A stretch of 64,000 bases of DNA from Sedimenticola sp. (lineage in GTDB: Bacteria > Pseudomonadota > Gammaproteobacteria > Chromatiales > Chromatiaceae), in assembly GCA_002869585.1 (NCBI GenBank), contig PKUO01000028.1, positions 1 through 64,000 of the forward strand. The letters are read 5' to 3'. A program made the translations under genes and the position numbers. Below, piece after piece: positions 9,009-19,451 of the stretch (positions are counted from its first letter, which is position 1; each line of letters starts with the position of its first letter). The notes under the pieces are model-generated. The model saw only the letters and a list, made by a program, of their open reading frames with translations, made no database searches and was not told the DNA's origin.

Positions 9009-10124
9009 ATGTCCTTTGCCTTATCAAATGAAATCATCTATTTGAATCATGCTGCGGTTTCACCCTGGCCGGTAGAAACCGCCAACGCTGTCAAACAGTT
9101 CGCAGAAGAGAATCAGAGGTATGGCGCGGCAAACTATCCCCAGTGGTTATTGGTTGAAAAAGAGTTGAGAAGTCTCGCGGCCTGGTTGTTAAATGCGCCG
9201 ACAGACGAATCCATCGCCTTGCTGAAAAACACCTCAGAAGCACTATCGGTTGTTGCACATGGTCTGAACTGGAAGTCCGGTGACAATATTGTCACCTTTG
9301 ATAACGAATTTCCCTCCAACCGGATTCCCTGGCAGTCACTCGACACCAGGGGTGTCGATCTGCGTTTTATTGATCCGCTGGCAACATCAAACCCCGAACT
9401 TGCCTTGATTGAACAGTGTGATAACAACACACGGTTGATATCGGTCAGTTCTGTGCAATATGCAAATGGATTTTGTTGCAACCTCGAGCAGATAGGCACG
9501 TTCTGCCGCGATAACGGCATTCTTTTCTGCGTAGATGCCATTCAAAGCCTGGGTGTAATTCCGCTGGATGTTCAACAGATACATGCGGATTTTGTCATGG
9601 CCGATGGTCACAAATGGCTAATGGGTCCGGAAGGTATCGCCCTATTCTATTGCCGACCAGAGATCCTGAATGAGTTGGAACTACATCAATTTGGCTGGCA
9701 TATGGTGGAAAATCGGGGTGATTACACCTCAAAAACATGGAATCCAGCCCCGGATTCGAGCCGTTTCGAATGTGGAAGCCCTAACATGCTGGGGATACAT
9801 GGGCTGACGGCGAGTTTGAAACATATTAAAGCGATGGGTATTTACGCTATCAGGGACAGAGTGCTTGCCAACACCCGGTTAATGATCGATCTGGTGAACG
9901 CTAATGATGCCCTGAAGTTGATTTCTGTACCTGACGACCAGAGACTCTCGGGGATAATCACCTTTTCACCCAAATCTGGTGATATCGCCTCGCTTTTTCA
10001 GCATCTTCAACAGGATAAAGTGATCTGTGCATTGCGCGGCGGTGGAATCAGATTTTCACCCCATTACTACAATCCACTGGAGGAAATTGAACAGGCATTC
10101 CGTCTTGTTGATAACTATTTATAG
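9009..10124 (+). CDS. Class V aminotransferase (cysteine desulfurase-like PLP enzyme)
   Basis: 371 residues of fold-type I PLP enzyme. The N-terminus YLNHAAVSPWP is the substrate/phosphate-side motif of the class V family. D176 in FCVDAIQSLG would hold the PLP pyridine nitrogen, and K202 in DGHKWLMGPEG is the Schiff-base lysine. There is no clear catalytic cysteine loop as in IscS or SufS, so substrate (cysteine desulfuration, isopenicillin-epimerase-like or another amine) cannot be decided. It starts at ATG 9009. Flanked by an ankyrin gene and, after a 158-base AT-rich gap, a YiiX-like gene. Confidence 0.8.
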   Translation: MSFALSNEIIYLNHAAVSPWPVETANAVKQFAEENQRYGAANYPQWLLVEKELRSLAAWLLNAPTDESIALLKNTSEALSVVAHGLNWKSGDNIVTFDNEFPSNRIPWQSLDTRGVDLRFIDPLATSNPELALIEQCDNNTRLISVSSVQYANGFCCNLEQIGTFCRDNGILFCVDAIQSLGVIPLDVQQIHADFVMADGHKWLMGPEGIALFYCRPEILNELELHQFGWHMVENRGDYTSKTWNPAPDSSRFECGSPNMLGIHGLTASLKHIKAMGIYAIRDRVLANTRLMIDLVNANDALKLISVPDDQRLSGIITFSPKSGDIASLFQHLQQDKVICALRGGGIRFSPHYYNPLEEIEQAFRLVDNYL

Positions 10125-10282
10125 GTATAATTTCTTATGTAATACTTTCTATATATTATTCAACCTATTGTTTTATATATTTAATAATAATTATGTAATA
10201 CCCTGTATCAAACAGTACTGAAAACTATTTCTATTCTTGCATTGTCTATACTTATAACTTACTAAATAACTAGGTTATTGGT

Positions 10283-11248
10283 ATGAAGAGAGTGCGATCC
10301 TGGATTCAGAGCAAGCTTTGCCAATGGCTTGTTAAAGAGGGGCCACTCTCTTCTGTACCGCTCTGTGATTTTAACCGACTCAGTTATGAACTACGTCCGG
10401 GTGACGTGCTTCTCGTTGAGGGTAAAAGCCGGGTTAGTGAAGTTATAAAGCTCATTACCCAGAGTAATTGGACGCACTCTGCACTCTATATCGGCAAAAT
10501 CAATGAGATCGAAAATGATGAACTGAGGGCAACCGCCCAACGGCATTATAAGGGCGACAAAAACGAGCGTCTTCTTGTAGAGGCCTTGCTGGGTGAGGGA
10601 ACGGTGATCGTTCCTGTTTCCAAATATAAGCATCACCATCTCAGAATCTGCCGACCAACAGGCCTTTGCCCTGAAGATGCCCGACACATCACTGCCTATG
10701 TGATCAACCGTCTGGGCAGTAACTATGACGTCAGACAGCTTCTTGATCTGGCCCGTTTCTTTTTCCCCTGGACGATTCTGCCCCGCCGTTGGCGTTCCAC
10801 GCTGTTTCAGCACAATGTGGGGGCTTCTACACGAACGGTTTGTTCATATCTTCTGGCCGCTGCATTTAGCGAGGTCAACTACCCTATTCTTCCATTTATC
10901 GACCGGGGTGAGGATGGCAGCCTCCGCTTCTATAAAAGAAACCCGCGGCTGTTCACGCCCAAGGATTTCGATTACTCGCCCTACTTCAACATCATCAAAT
11001 ATCCATTCCTGGGCCTCGACGATCTCGGTGTATACAGAAAACTTCCCTGGGGTGATAGCGCATCGATCTACAACGATGACGAAAAGGATTTTCTCGCGCG
11101 TGAGTTGACGGCGCGACAAGTAATAAGACCGCAACCTATAGACAAAAGACGTAAGGATATTCACCTGGTTGCAACCAACGACAAACAACCGGAAAAGTCC
11201 AATAACGATGAATCAGAATCCGGTCCTTGTCTGAAACGAGGTGGTTGA
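10283..11248 (+). CDS. YiiX/YaeF-like permuted papain-fold (NlpC/P60-type) protein
   Basis: 321 residues. LRPGDVLLVEGKSRVSEVI, then NWTHSALYIG (H65), LLVEALLGEGTVIVP (E100) and STRTVCSYLLAAAF (C187), is the circularly permuted His-Glu-Cys layout of the YiiX/YaeF group. In that group the histidine precedes the cysteine. These enzymes are amidases or lipid/acyl hydrolases; the substrate here is unknown. There is no clear signal peptide. It ends one base before the fadE start, so it is translationally coupled to the beta-oxidation cluster, hinting at an acyl substrate (inference). Confidence 0.75.
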   Translation: MKRVRSWIQSKLCQWLVKEGPLSSVPLCDFNRLSYELRPGDVLLVEGKSRVSEVIKLITQSNWTHSALYIGKINEIENDELRATAQRHYKGDKNERLLVEALLGEGTVIVPVSKYKHHHLRICRPTGLCPEDARHITAYVINRLGSNYDVRQLLDLARFFFPWTILPRRWRSTLFQHNVGASTRTVCSYLLAAAFSEVNYPILPFIDRGEDGSLRFYKRNPRLFTPKDFDYSPYFNIIKYPFLGLDDLGVYRKLPWGDSASIYNDDEKDFLARELTARQVIRPQPIDKRRKDIHLVATNDKQPEKSNNDESESGPCLKRGG

Positions 11249-11249
11249 G

Positions 11250-13724
11250 ATGACACTATTAATCACTGGGTTACTGATCTTGTCCGCTCTCTGGACAATG
11301 GCCACTCTGAGGGCGCCATACCCCGCGATACCCGTACTGATCGGTATTCTGTTTGTGGGAGTATCAGTTTTTACGGGCATCTCCCTTGTATTGCTCATTC
11401 CAGCCGGTGTTGTAGCCCTGCTGTTGCTGGTTTTTGGCCCGGAAAAAATACGCAAGCGTTTCATCACCAAGCCTCTCTTAACCCAGTTCAGGCGCGTTTT
11501 ACCTCCCATGTCTGACACAGAACAGGAAGCACTCAACGCCGGGACCGTGTGGTGGGATGCGGAACTCTTCCATGGGAAACCGCGCTGGGAAAAACTGATG
11601 GATATGCCTCCGTCACAATTAACAGCGGAGGAGCAGGAATACCTGGATGGTCCTGTCGAGACCTTATGCCAAATGCTCGATGACTGGGAGATTACCCATA
11701 CCGATAAAGATCTGCCTGAAGAGGTTTGGCAGTACATCAAGCAGTCGCGCATGTTCGGAATGATCATACCCAGACAGTATCAGGGCCTTGAGTTTTCTGC
11801 TTTGGCGCATTCGCAGGTGGTGATGAAACTGGCCAGCAAGAGTGTTGCTGCAGCCGTGACGGTGATGGTTCCCAACTCTCTGGGCCCTGCCAAACTGCTC
11901 CTGCATTATGGCACCGAGGACCAGAAGTCATACTATCTGCCGCGCTTGGCGAATGGTGAAGAGGTTCCCTGCTTTGCACTGACCGGACCCGAGGCAGGCA
12001 GCGATGCCACGGCTATACCGGATAAGGGCGTGGTGATGCATGGCAGTTTCAACGGTGAGCAGACTATTGGAATTAAACTCAACTGGGCGAAACGCTACAT
12101 CACCCTCGGCCCGGTTGCCACCCTTATCGGTCTGGCGTTCAAACTGGAGGACCCTGAACATCTCATTGGCGATAACGAACATCTGGGCATAACCGTCGCC
12201 CTGATTCCCGCCGACACGGAAGGGGTGGAGATTGGTGAACGCCATATCCCTCTCGACATTCCATTTCAGAACGGTCCCAATCAGGGTCACGATGTATTTA
12301 TCCCACTCGACTGGATAATCGGCGGTGAACATGGCATAGGCAAGGGTTGGCAGATGTTGGTTGAATCACTGGCGGAAGGACGCGGAATATCACTGCCTGC
12401 ATTGTCTACGGGTGCGGGCAAAACGGCCTGCCGCTATACCGGGGCCTATGCGCGTGTGCGCCAACAGTTCAACCTGCCGATCGGATATTTCGAAGGGGTG
12501 GAAGAGCCCCTGGCAAGAATTGCCGCCCTCACTTACCAGATGGATGCCGCACGTCTGCTGACACTGCAGGCCATCGATGCCGGTGAACAACCCTCGGTCA
12601 TATCCGCGATCATCAAGTATCACCTGACTGAACGTTATCGTCAGGTGATCAACGATGCCATGGATATCCAGGGCGGCAGTGGCATATGTCTGGGCCCCAA
12701 CAATCTTGTAGGCAGAGCCTATCAGGCAATTCCTATCAGCATCACGGTTGAAGGTGCAAACATTCTCACCCGCAGCATGATCATTTTTGGGCAAGGGGCG
12801 ATTCGCTGCCATCCCTATATCCACAAAGAAATATCGGCCGCCTATGAGAAAGACCCTGAAACCGCGCTGGACTCATTTGATAAAACACTCTTCAAACACA
12901 TCGCATTCATGATCGGCAACACGGCACGTTCATTGTTGCTCGGACTGGTGCGCGGACGCTTTTCACGGGCACCGCCAAACGCCGGTCCGACCAGGCGCAT
13001 CTTCCAGCATTTGAACTGGATGAGCAGCGCCTTCGCCCTGTCGGCCGACATAGCGATGATGACATTGGGCGGCTCGTTGAAGCGGAAGGAACGCATCTCA
13101 GCGCGTCTTGCCGATGTTCTTAGTGAACTCTATCTCACCTCCGCAGTTCTCAAACACTTCAAGGATGAAGGCTCCAGGGAAGCTGATCTGCCCTTGGTCA
13201 ACTGGGTGTGCGAGAACAGTCTCTATCGAATACAGGAAGCCTTCCGTACCCTATTCCGCAATCTGCCCTATCCGCCATTGGGTTGGATACTGCGTACTGT
13301 GATATTCCCAACAGGCCTGCCGTTCACCGTCCCCAAAGATACTGAGGGGCATGCTGCCGCCAGACTCTTGTTATCGCCCTCGGAAGCGAGAGATCGACTG
13401 ACGGCGGGAATTTACATGACAAGAGATTAAAACGACCGTCGCGGCATACTTGAGCGGGCACTTGAGCAGGCAGAAAAAGTACACAACATCGAAGGCAATC
13501 TCAAGGGAGCCAAACGCAGCGGACTGATCTCTGGAAGCAGTTACGCAGAGTTGCTTGATAACGCCGTTACTGAGGGCGTTATCGATGAACTGCAACGAAA
13601 AGAACTGGAAACCATGTCTGTTCTGCGTGCAAAAGCCATTCAGGTGGATGCCTTTACCCATTACGGCAAGAAACAGGCTGACAACAAACGGCCTGGAACC
13701 GATAAGCATGCCGTTTTTGTTTGA
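11250..13724 (+). pseudogene. fadE: Acyl-CoA dehydrogenase FadE with an in-frame TAA near the C-terminus
   Basis: The first step of fatty acid beta-oxidation. The ATG at 11250 has GAGG eight bases upstream. Two N-terminal hydrophobic segments are followed by the acyl-CoA dehydrogenase core (ALTGPEAGSDATAIPDKG, MDIQGGSGICLGPNNL). TAA at 13428-13430 (codon 727) follows GIYMTRD. The frame then continues without an indel: NDRRGILERALEQAEKVHN onward to TGA 13722-13724. Full length is then 824 residues, close to the 814 of the E. coli enzyme, so the 97-residue tail belongs to this gene. GAA to TAA would explain the stop; without readthrough the protein is 726 residues and lacks its C-terminal domain. 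First enzyme gene of a cluster with fadI, fadJ, CoA ligase and thioesterase. Confidence 0.85.
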
Positions 13725-13739
13725 TCATGGAGTCAGACC

Positions 13740-15056
13740 ATGAATACCCAAAAAACTCAAAACAGGTCTCACAAAGTCTATCTGGTTGATGGTGCAAGAA
13801 CACCGTTTCTGCGTGCCGAAGGAAAGCCAGGGCCATTCTCTGCATCAGACCTTGCCGTACAGTGCGGCAGGCCGCTGTTAAATCGACAGCAATTTGATCC
13901 GCAAGATATCGATGAGGTCATAGTCGGTTGTGTTGCCCCCAGCCACGACGAGGCGAACATCGCCAGGGTTATTTCCTTGCGTCTGGGATGTGGTCATGCC
14001 ACACCCGCCTGGACGGTGCAACGAAACTGTGCATCCGGTATGCAGGCAGTCGACAGCGCTTTCCAGTCTATCAGTTCAGGCAAGGCGGATCTGGTGCTGG
14101 CTGGTGGCACAGAGGCGATGAGCCACTATCCTTTGGTATTCAGTCAGGCCATGACGATCTGGTTCGCGAACTGGAGTCGTGCAAGAAGCTGGCAAAACAG
14201 AGGGCGACTGATCGCACAACTGCGTCCTGCGCATTTTCAACCGGTTATCTCTCTGCTCAGAGGGCTGACTGATCAGACCATTGGCATGTCAATGGGGCAA
14301 ACGGCTGAACGTCTCGCCTGGTTGTTCGATGTCAGTCGGGATGAGATGGATGCATTCGCGCTGGCCAGCCATCAGTGTTTGACCCGGGCATCCGAGTCGG
14401 GTTTGCTCAGAGAAATTGAACCGATGATTTCAGCACAGGGGGAATTGTTCGATTTCGATAATGGCGTCCGACCGGACAGTTCTGTTGAGAAACTTTCAAA
14501 GCTGAGGCCGGTTTTTGATTATCCGGTTGGCAAGGTTACAGCTGGTAACAGTGCACAGATCACCGATGGCGCGGCATTGCTGCTTCTGGCCTCAGAACAG
14601 GCTGTCAAAGAACATCATCTGGCCATTGCAGGAGAAATTATCGATTGCCAATGGTCAGCGCTGGATCCCGCGGAAATGGGACTCGGCCCGGTACATGCCA
14701 TGGCGACACTGTTGCTGAGAAATGATCTTAAAACCGCTGATATCGATTACTGGGAAATCAATGAAGCCTTCGCCGCACAGGTAATCGCCTGTCTCAAGGC
14801 TTGGGGTGACCCAGAATATATGGCTTCCCATCTTGGTATAGAGAAACCCTTCGAGCCTATCGATGCAGCACGACTGAACATCGACGGCGGAAGTATCAGC
14901 ATGGGTCATCCTGTGGGCGCATCCGGCGCCCGCCTGATTCTTCATCTACTGCGAACACTGGAACAGACCAACAGCCGTCGCGGTATCGCCAGCCTGTGTA
15001 TCGGTGGCGGCCAGGGTGGCGCCATGTTGATTGCAAGGAACAGGGAGGAGTTATGA
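13740..15056 (+). CDS. fadI: Acetyl-CoA acyltransferase (thiolase, FadI-like)
   Basis: 438 residues, the length of FadI. It cleaves 3-ketoacyl-CoA with CoA in the last step of beta-oxidation. The acyl-accepting cysteine is C97 (QRNCASGMQAVDSA). The second catalytic pair is the histidine in SISMGHPVGASGAR and the cysteine in LCIGGGQGG. NEAFAAQ is also present. It starts 15 bases after the full-length fadE stop, and its TGA overlaps the ATG of the next gene by four bases, as in fadI-fadJ operons. Confidence 0.9.
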   Translation: MNTQKTQNRSHKVYLVDGARTPFLRAEGKPGPFSASDLAVQCGRPLLNRQQFDPQDIDEVIVGCVAPSHDEANIARVISLRLGCGHATPAWTVQRNCASGMQAVDSAFQSISSGKADLVLAGGTEAMSHYPLVFSQAMTIWFANWSRARSWQNRGRLIAQLRPAHFQPVISLLRGLTDQTIGMSMGQTAERLAWLFDVSRDEMDAFALASHQCLTRASESGLLREIEPMISAQGELFDFDNGVRPDSSVEKLSKLRPVFDYPVGKVTAGNSAQITDGAALLLLASEQAVKEHHLAIAGEIIDCQWSALDPAEMGLGPVHAMATLLLRNDLKTADIDYWEINEAFAAQVIACLKAWGDPEYMASHLGIEKPFEPIDAARLNIDGGSISMGHPVGASGARLILHLLRTLEQTNSRRGIASLCIGGGQGGAMLIARNREEL

Positions 15057-17077
15057 GAAACAACCATATTCATTGGGAGCAGAATGCCAACGGGATTGTC
15101 TGGCTACACATCAACCAACACAACAGCAGTGTCAATACCCTGTCCAGTGAGGTGTTGATTGAGCTCAGCCGGGTAATTGATCAGATAGCGAAAGTCAGAC
15201 CAGCCGGTATTGTCTTTATTTCCGACAAAACCAGCGGTTTTATTGCCGGAGCTGATGTCGATCAATTTACCGAAATAACCGACACAAACGAAGCAGAGGA
15301 GTATATACGACAGGCCCACAGCCTGATGGACAAGATTGAGTATCTCCCCTGCCCGACCATTGCCCTGATTAGTGGATTCTGCTTGGGGGGCGGCCTGGAA
15401 TTAGCACTCGCCTGCCGGTATCGAATCGCTGAAAACTCGCCGAATACGCGCATCGGATTCCCAGAGGTGCGCTTGGGCATTTTTCCTGGATTTGGCGGTA
15501 CCGTCAGGAGCATTGAAACCATTGGCCCGATAAACGCCATGCCTCTCATGTTGACCGGGAAAACCCTTGACGCCAGATCCGCACTGCGTACAGGCCTCGT
15601 AGATATGCTTGTTTCGGAACGGCAACTGAAAAATGCAGTTGATCATATATTACGAGAACAGCCCGCTGTCGCCCGTTCAGCAGCCTGGCAAAACACGATC
15701 AATCACCCGCTCATTCGGCCGCTGTTTGCAAGATACCTCAGCTATCAAACCGCCAAACGGGTGAACCCGCTGCATTATCCAGCACCCTTTGCCCTGATTG
15801 AACACTGGCGCAGATATGGCTGCGACCGGAACAAAATGTTCGATAGCGAAGCAAAAAATGTCAGCAGGCTGATTTGCAGTAACAGTTCCAGAAATCTCGT
15901 GCATGTCTACCAGTTACAGGAAAAACTAAAACGACTTGGCCAGGCTTCGGAATTCAAGGCGCAGCAGATTCATGTGGTTGGCGGTGGAATCATGGGCGGA
16001 GATATCGCCGCATGGTGTGTATTAAAAGGGATGCAGGTGACGTTACAGGACCGTGAGTCCAAATATCTGACCAAGGCGATAAAACGGGCACAGGACCTCT
16101 TCGGCAAAAAGTTAAAAGCAAAGCATCTGGTACAAGGGGCGATGGATCGCCTGACACCTGATCCTAAAGGTTATGCTGTTGGGAAAGCGGATGTTGTAAT
16201 CGAAGCGATTTTCGAAAATGCCGATGCCAAACGCCTGCTGTACAAACGCCTCGAACCGCAGATGAAGAAAGATGCACTTCTGGCGACCAATACATCGAGC
16301 ATCCCCCTCGAAGATCTGGCAGTCAATTTGCACAATCCGGATCGACTGATTGGACTGCATTTCTTCAACCCGGTTGCAAAAATGCAGTTGGTTGAGATTG
16401 TCCATACCGATAAGACACCGCAAACTTTGATCGACAAGGCATGTGCCTTTACCCGGCAGATCGGAAAACTGCCCCTGCCAGTCAAAAGCAGTCCGGGATT
16501 TCTGATCAACCGTATTCTGATGCCTTACCTGTTGGAAGCCGTCAGTCTATATGAAGAGGGCATAAAGCCCGATGTGATCGACCAGGCAGCTATAGAGTTT
16601 GGTATGCCAATGGGGCCGATTGAACTGGCGGATACTGTCGGACTGGATATCTGTTTATCGGTTGCGGACAAGCTATCCCAGCACTTCGACAATGAGATAC
16701 CGACCAGCCTGCGAAAACTGGTGGACAAGGGTTTTCTCGGGAGAAAAAACGGCCATGGTTTTTATCACTACAACGATAAAGGCATAAAAACTGATACATC
16801 GTTTGTCTCGGGCAAATTACCGGATGAACTTGCAGACAGAATGATATTGCGCCTGCTTAACGAATCGGTGGCCTGCCTCAATGAGAAGATTGTTGCGGAT
16901 GAAGATCTGCTGGATGCAGGAGTCATATTCGGCACAGGCTTTGCTCCCTTCAGGGGCGGCCCTATGCGCTATATCCATCAGTTTGGCTCACAAAAAATGC
17001 AATCACGCCTTAACCAGTTCGAGAAACAGTTAGGCCGTCGCTTTTCTGCCGTCAACGGTTGGCAAGTGTTGATATAA
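15053..17077 (+). CDS. fadJ: Bifunctional enoyl-CoA hydratase/3-hydroxyacyl-CoA dehydrogenase (FadJ-like)
   Basis: 674 residues from ATG 15053, which has GGAGGAG just upstream and overlaps the thiolase stop. The N-terminal crotonase domain (SGFIAGADVDQF, LGGGLELALACRYR, GFPEVRLGIFPGFGGTVR) hydrates enoyl-CoA. The dehydrogenase domain begins at VVGGGIMGGDIAAW, its NAD-binding glycine loop. It contains ATNTSSIPLEDLA and LHFFNPVAKMQLVEIV with the catalytic histidine, and ends with the C-terminal domain FGTGFAPFRGGP. FadJ is the alpha subunit that partners FadI. FadB is the alternative name for the aerobic paralogue. Confidence 0.88.
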   Translation: MRNNHIHWEQNANGIVWLHINQHNSSVNTLSSEVLIELSRVIDQIAKVRPAGIVFISDKTSGFIAGADVDQFTEITDTNEAEEYIRQAHSLMDKIEYLPCPTIALISGFCLGGGLELALACRYRIAENSPNTRIGFPEVRLGIFPGFGGTVRSIETIGPINAMPLMLTGKTLDARSALRTGLVDMLVSERQLKNAVDHILREQPAVARSAAWQNTINHPLIRPLFARYLSYQTAKRVNPLHYPAPFALIEHWRRYGCDRNKMFDSEAKNVSRLICSNSSRNLVHVYQLQEKLKRLGQASEFKAQQIHVVGGGIMGGDIAAWCVLKGMQVTLQDRESKYLTKAIKRAQDLFGKKLKAKHLVQGAMDRLTPDPKGYAVGKADVVIEAIFENADAKRLLYKRLEPQMKKDALLATNTSSIPLEDLAVNLHNPDRLIGLHFFNPVAKMQLVEIVHTDKTPQTLIDKACAFTRQIGKLPLPVKSSPGFLINRILMPYLLEAVSLYEEGIKPDVIDQAAIEFGMPMGPIELADTVGLDICLSVADKLSQHFDNEIPTSLRKLVDKGFLGRKNGHGFYHYNDKGIKTDTSFVSGKLPDELADRMILRLLNESVACLNEKIVADEDLLDAGVIFGTGFAPFRGGPMRYIHQFGSQKMQSRLNQFEKQLGRRFSAVNGWQVLI

Positions 17078-17098
17078 AAGAGGATCAATGGGAGGTGC

Positions 17099-18898
17099 AT
17101 GATGAAACATACAGACATCATACCCCTGGAAAAGGCAAAAACCCTGCACGGCGCGTTTTATCAACGACAGCTTCGCTCACCCGATGACACCGCGTATGTC
17201 CAGTACGACAGGATAAGGGGAGAATGGATATCTCACTCCTGGAAAAATACGGCGGAAGTCGTTGGTCAATGGCAGCAGGCACTGGGTAGAGAATCCCTGG
17301 AGACCGGTGACCGTGTTGCGATCATGCTCAAGAACTGCTGGGAATGGGTGCTTTTCGATCAGGCGGCACTGGGCCTGGGTCTGGTAACCGTACCACTTTT
17401 TCCCAACGACAGACCGGACAACATTGCCTATATTCTGGAAGACTCTGATGCAAAACTGCTCTTTCTGGAAACCGATGAGCAGTGGATCAGTCTGCAACCT
17501 GTTGCCGATCGGCTGCAGAAACTCAGGCGCATTGTCAGCCTGGAATCCGTAGAGGAACAGTTTGGCTTGCCCATCGTTTCACTCAGCGACTGGCTAAGCG
17601 AGGGGAGTTTTGAATTAATCACGCAGGATGTCGATCCTGACAGCCTGGCGACAATCGTCTACACATCAGGCACTACCGGTAAATCAAAAGGCGTGATGCT
17701 CAGCCACCGCAATATTCTGTGGAACGCGGAAGCCGGCCTCAAAATGATCGATGTATTTCCAGACGACATATCTCTCTCATTTCTCCCCTTGTCCCACACA
17801 CTTGAGAGAACCGTCGGGTACTATTTGATGATTCTATCTGGAGCAACTGTCACTTATGCCAGATCCATCGCTGAACTGGCAGATGATCTGGTTGAGGTGA
17901 AACCCACGATTCTCATCTCTGTGCCGAGAATCTTTGAACGTGTCTATGCCAAGATTCAGGAAAAGCTTGAGCATGATTCAGGCGTTGCCCGCTTCCTGTT
18001 CAACAAGGCTGTGGAAGTTGGGCTCTGCCGGTTCAATTACACGCAAGGACGAAGCGATTGGCACTATTCATTACTCTTCTGGCCCCTGTTGGAAAAAATC
18101 GTTGCACGAAAAGTCCAGGCCAAGTTGGGCGGCAGATTACGCTTTGCAATAAGCGGAGGCGCGGCCTTGTCGGTTGATGTTGCGCAGTTATTCATCGGAC
18201 TGGGTATACCCATACAGCAGGGTTATGGACTGACGGAGTCAAGTCCGATTATCAGCGTCAACGCACTGGAAGATAATATACCGGAGAGCATTGGCAAGCC
18301 TTTGCCAGGCGTTGAAATCATGGTTGGCGATGATGATGAACTATTGACCCGCAGTCCATCGGTGATGCTTGGTTACTGGAAAAACAATGCAGGCACTGCC
18401 GCGATAATTGATGAAGAGGGCTGGTTGCATACCGGTGATCAGGTCAGGATCGTGGATGACCATATCTACATAACCGGGCGAATCAAGGAGATTATCGTGA
18501 TGGCGAACGGCGAGAAGATTTCACCAGCTGATATGGAGATGGCCATCGCCATGGAGAGCCTGATCGATCAGGTGATTGTCATCGGAGAGAAACGACCTTA
18601 CCTTTCCGCGCTGGTTGTCCCCAATTTGGAGAAGTTGAAGGAACTCGCCAAGTCGATGAAATTAAATACCGAAGCCGATGAATTGACCAACAATGAAAAA
18701 CTCCATGAGAAAATATTGAGCCTTATTCATAATCGCCTGCGTAGTTTCCCCGGCTATGCCGAAATCAGGCGTATCGGTATTATCAAGGAGGCCTGGAGTA
18801 TCGAAAATGGCATGATGACACCCACCTTGAAACTAAAGCGTTCCCTGGTGCTGGACAAGTACAACCAGTTGGTTGACAGGCTCTATTCCGGTCACTGA
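17099..18898 (+). CDS. Long-chain acyl-CoA synthetase (AMP-binding)
   Basis: 599 residues. The AMP-binding signature YTSGTTGKSKGVMLSH (about 195-210), QGYGLTESSPIIS, GWLHTGDQV and the hinge/C-terminal GRIKEIIVMANGEKISP place it in the FAA1/long-chain type of the ANL superfamily. It activates free fatty acids to acyl-CoA, feeding the upstream FadE-FadI-FadJ. GGAGG lies just before a double ATG (17099/17102). Same strand, 21 bases after fadJ. Confidence 0.88.
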   Translation: MMKHTDIIPLEKAKTLHGAFYQRQLRSPDDTAYVQYDRIRGEWISHSWKNTAEVVGQWQQALGRESLETGDRVAIMLKNCWEWVLFDQAALGLGLVTVPLFPNDRPDNIAYILEDSDAKLLFLETDEQWISLQPVADRLQKLRRIVSLESVEEQFGLPIVSLSDWLSEGSFELITQDVDPDSLATIVYTSGTTGKSKGVMLSHRNILWNAEAGLKMIDVFPDDISLSFLPLSHTLERTVGYYLMILSGATVTYARSIAELADDLVEVKPTILISVPRIFERVYAKIQEKLEHDSGVARFLFNKAVEVGLCRFNYTQGRSDWHYSLLFWPLLEKIVARKVQAKLGGRLRFAISGGAALSVDVAQLFIGLGIPIQQGYGLTESSPIISVNALEDNIPESIGKPLPGVEIMVGDDDELLTRSPSVMLGYWKNNAGTAAIIDEEGWLHTGDQVRIVDDHIYITGRIKEIIVMANGEKISPADMEMAIAMESLIDQVIVIGEKRPYLSALVVPNLEKLKELAKSMKLNTEADELTNNEKLHEKILSLIHNRLRSFPGYAEIRRIGIIKEAWSIENGMMTPTLKLKRSLVLDKYNQLVDRLYSGH

Positions 18899-18984
18899 GG
18901 CATTAAATACACCAGCCACTTCACTCATGCTATGCTGAGGTATTGCGCTATCGGCAATGCCATCTCTGAACTGGTGCCTTTCCC

Positions 18985-19398
18985 ATGCAGGAAAAAATTT
19001 CAAAGCAGCATAAACTGGGTGAACGACAAATGGCCATTAGAGTACTGGCCATGCCTGCCGACACCAATCCAGCGGGCGACATATTCGGCGGCTGGCTGAT
19101 GTCTCAGGCAGATATCGCGGGAAGTATTGTTGCGGTGCAAGTCACTCAAGGCCGTATCGTCACGGTAGCCGTGAATGAATTCCGGTTTTTGAAACCGGTT
19201 TTTGTCGGTGATCTGGTGACCTGTTTTGCCGGGACAGAAAAAATCGGGCGCACCTCGATCAGCGTGAAAGTCGATATCTATGCAGAGCGGGCGCGTGATC
19301 CCAACTCGGTTGAGCTGGTGGCAGAGGCCGCGATAACCTATGTGGCAGTGGATGAACAGAGAAAACCCCGGGTAATCCCGCCAGTGGACAACAAATAG
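18985..19398 (+). CDS. Acyl-CoA thioesterase, YciA-like hotdog protein
   Basis: 137 residues. It matches the YciA/BACH hotdog family: MPADTNPAGDIFGGWLMSQADIAG carries the conserved Asn, Gly and catalytic Asp, followed by VAVNEFRFLKPVFVGDLVTC. It hydrolyses acyl-CoA to the free acid and CoA in the cytoplasm. Its place after the CoA ligase suggests it balances the CoA pool during beta-oxidation. The gap to the ligase is 86 bases with no clear terminator. Confidence 0.85.
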   Translation: MQEKISKQHKLGERQMAIRVLAMPADTNPAGDIFGGWLMSQADIAGSIVAVQVTQGRIVTVAVNEFRFLKPVFVGDLVTCFAGTEKIGRTSISVKVDIYAERARDPNSVELVAEAAITYVAVDEQRKPRVIPPVDNK

Positions 19399-19451
19399 CC
19401 CTCAGCAGTAAAGGGATATAGAATAAGAATAACAGCGTTGGAGGAATCATC

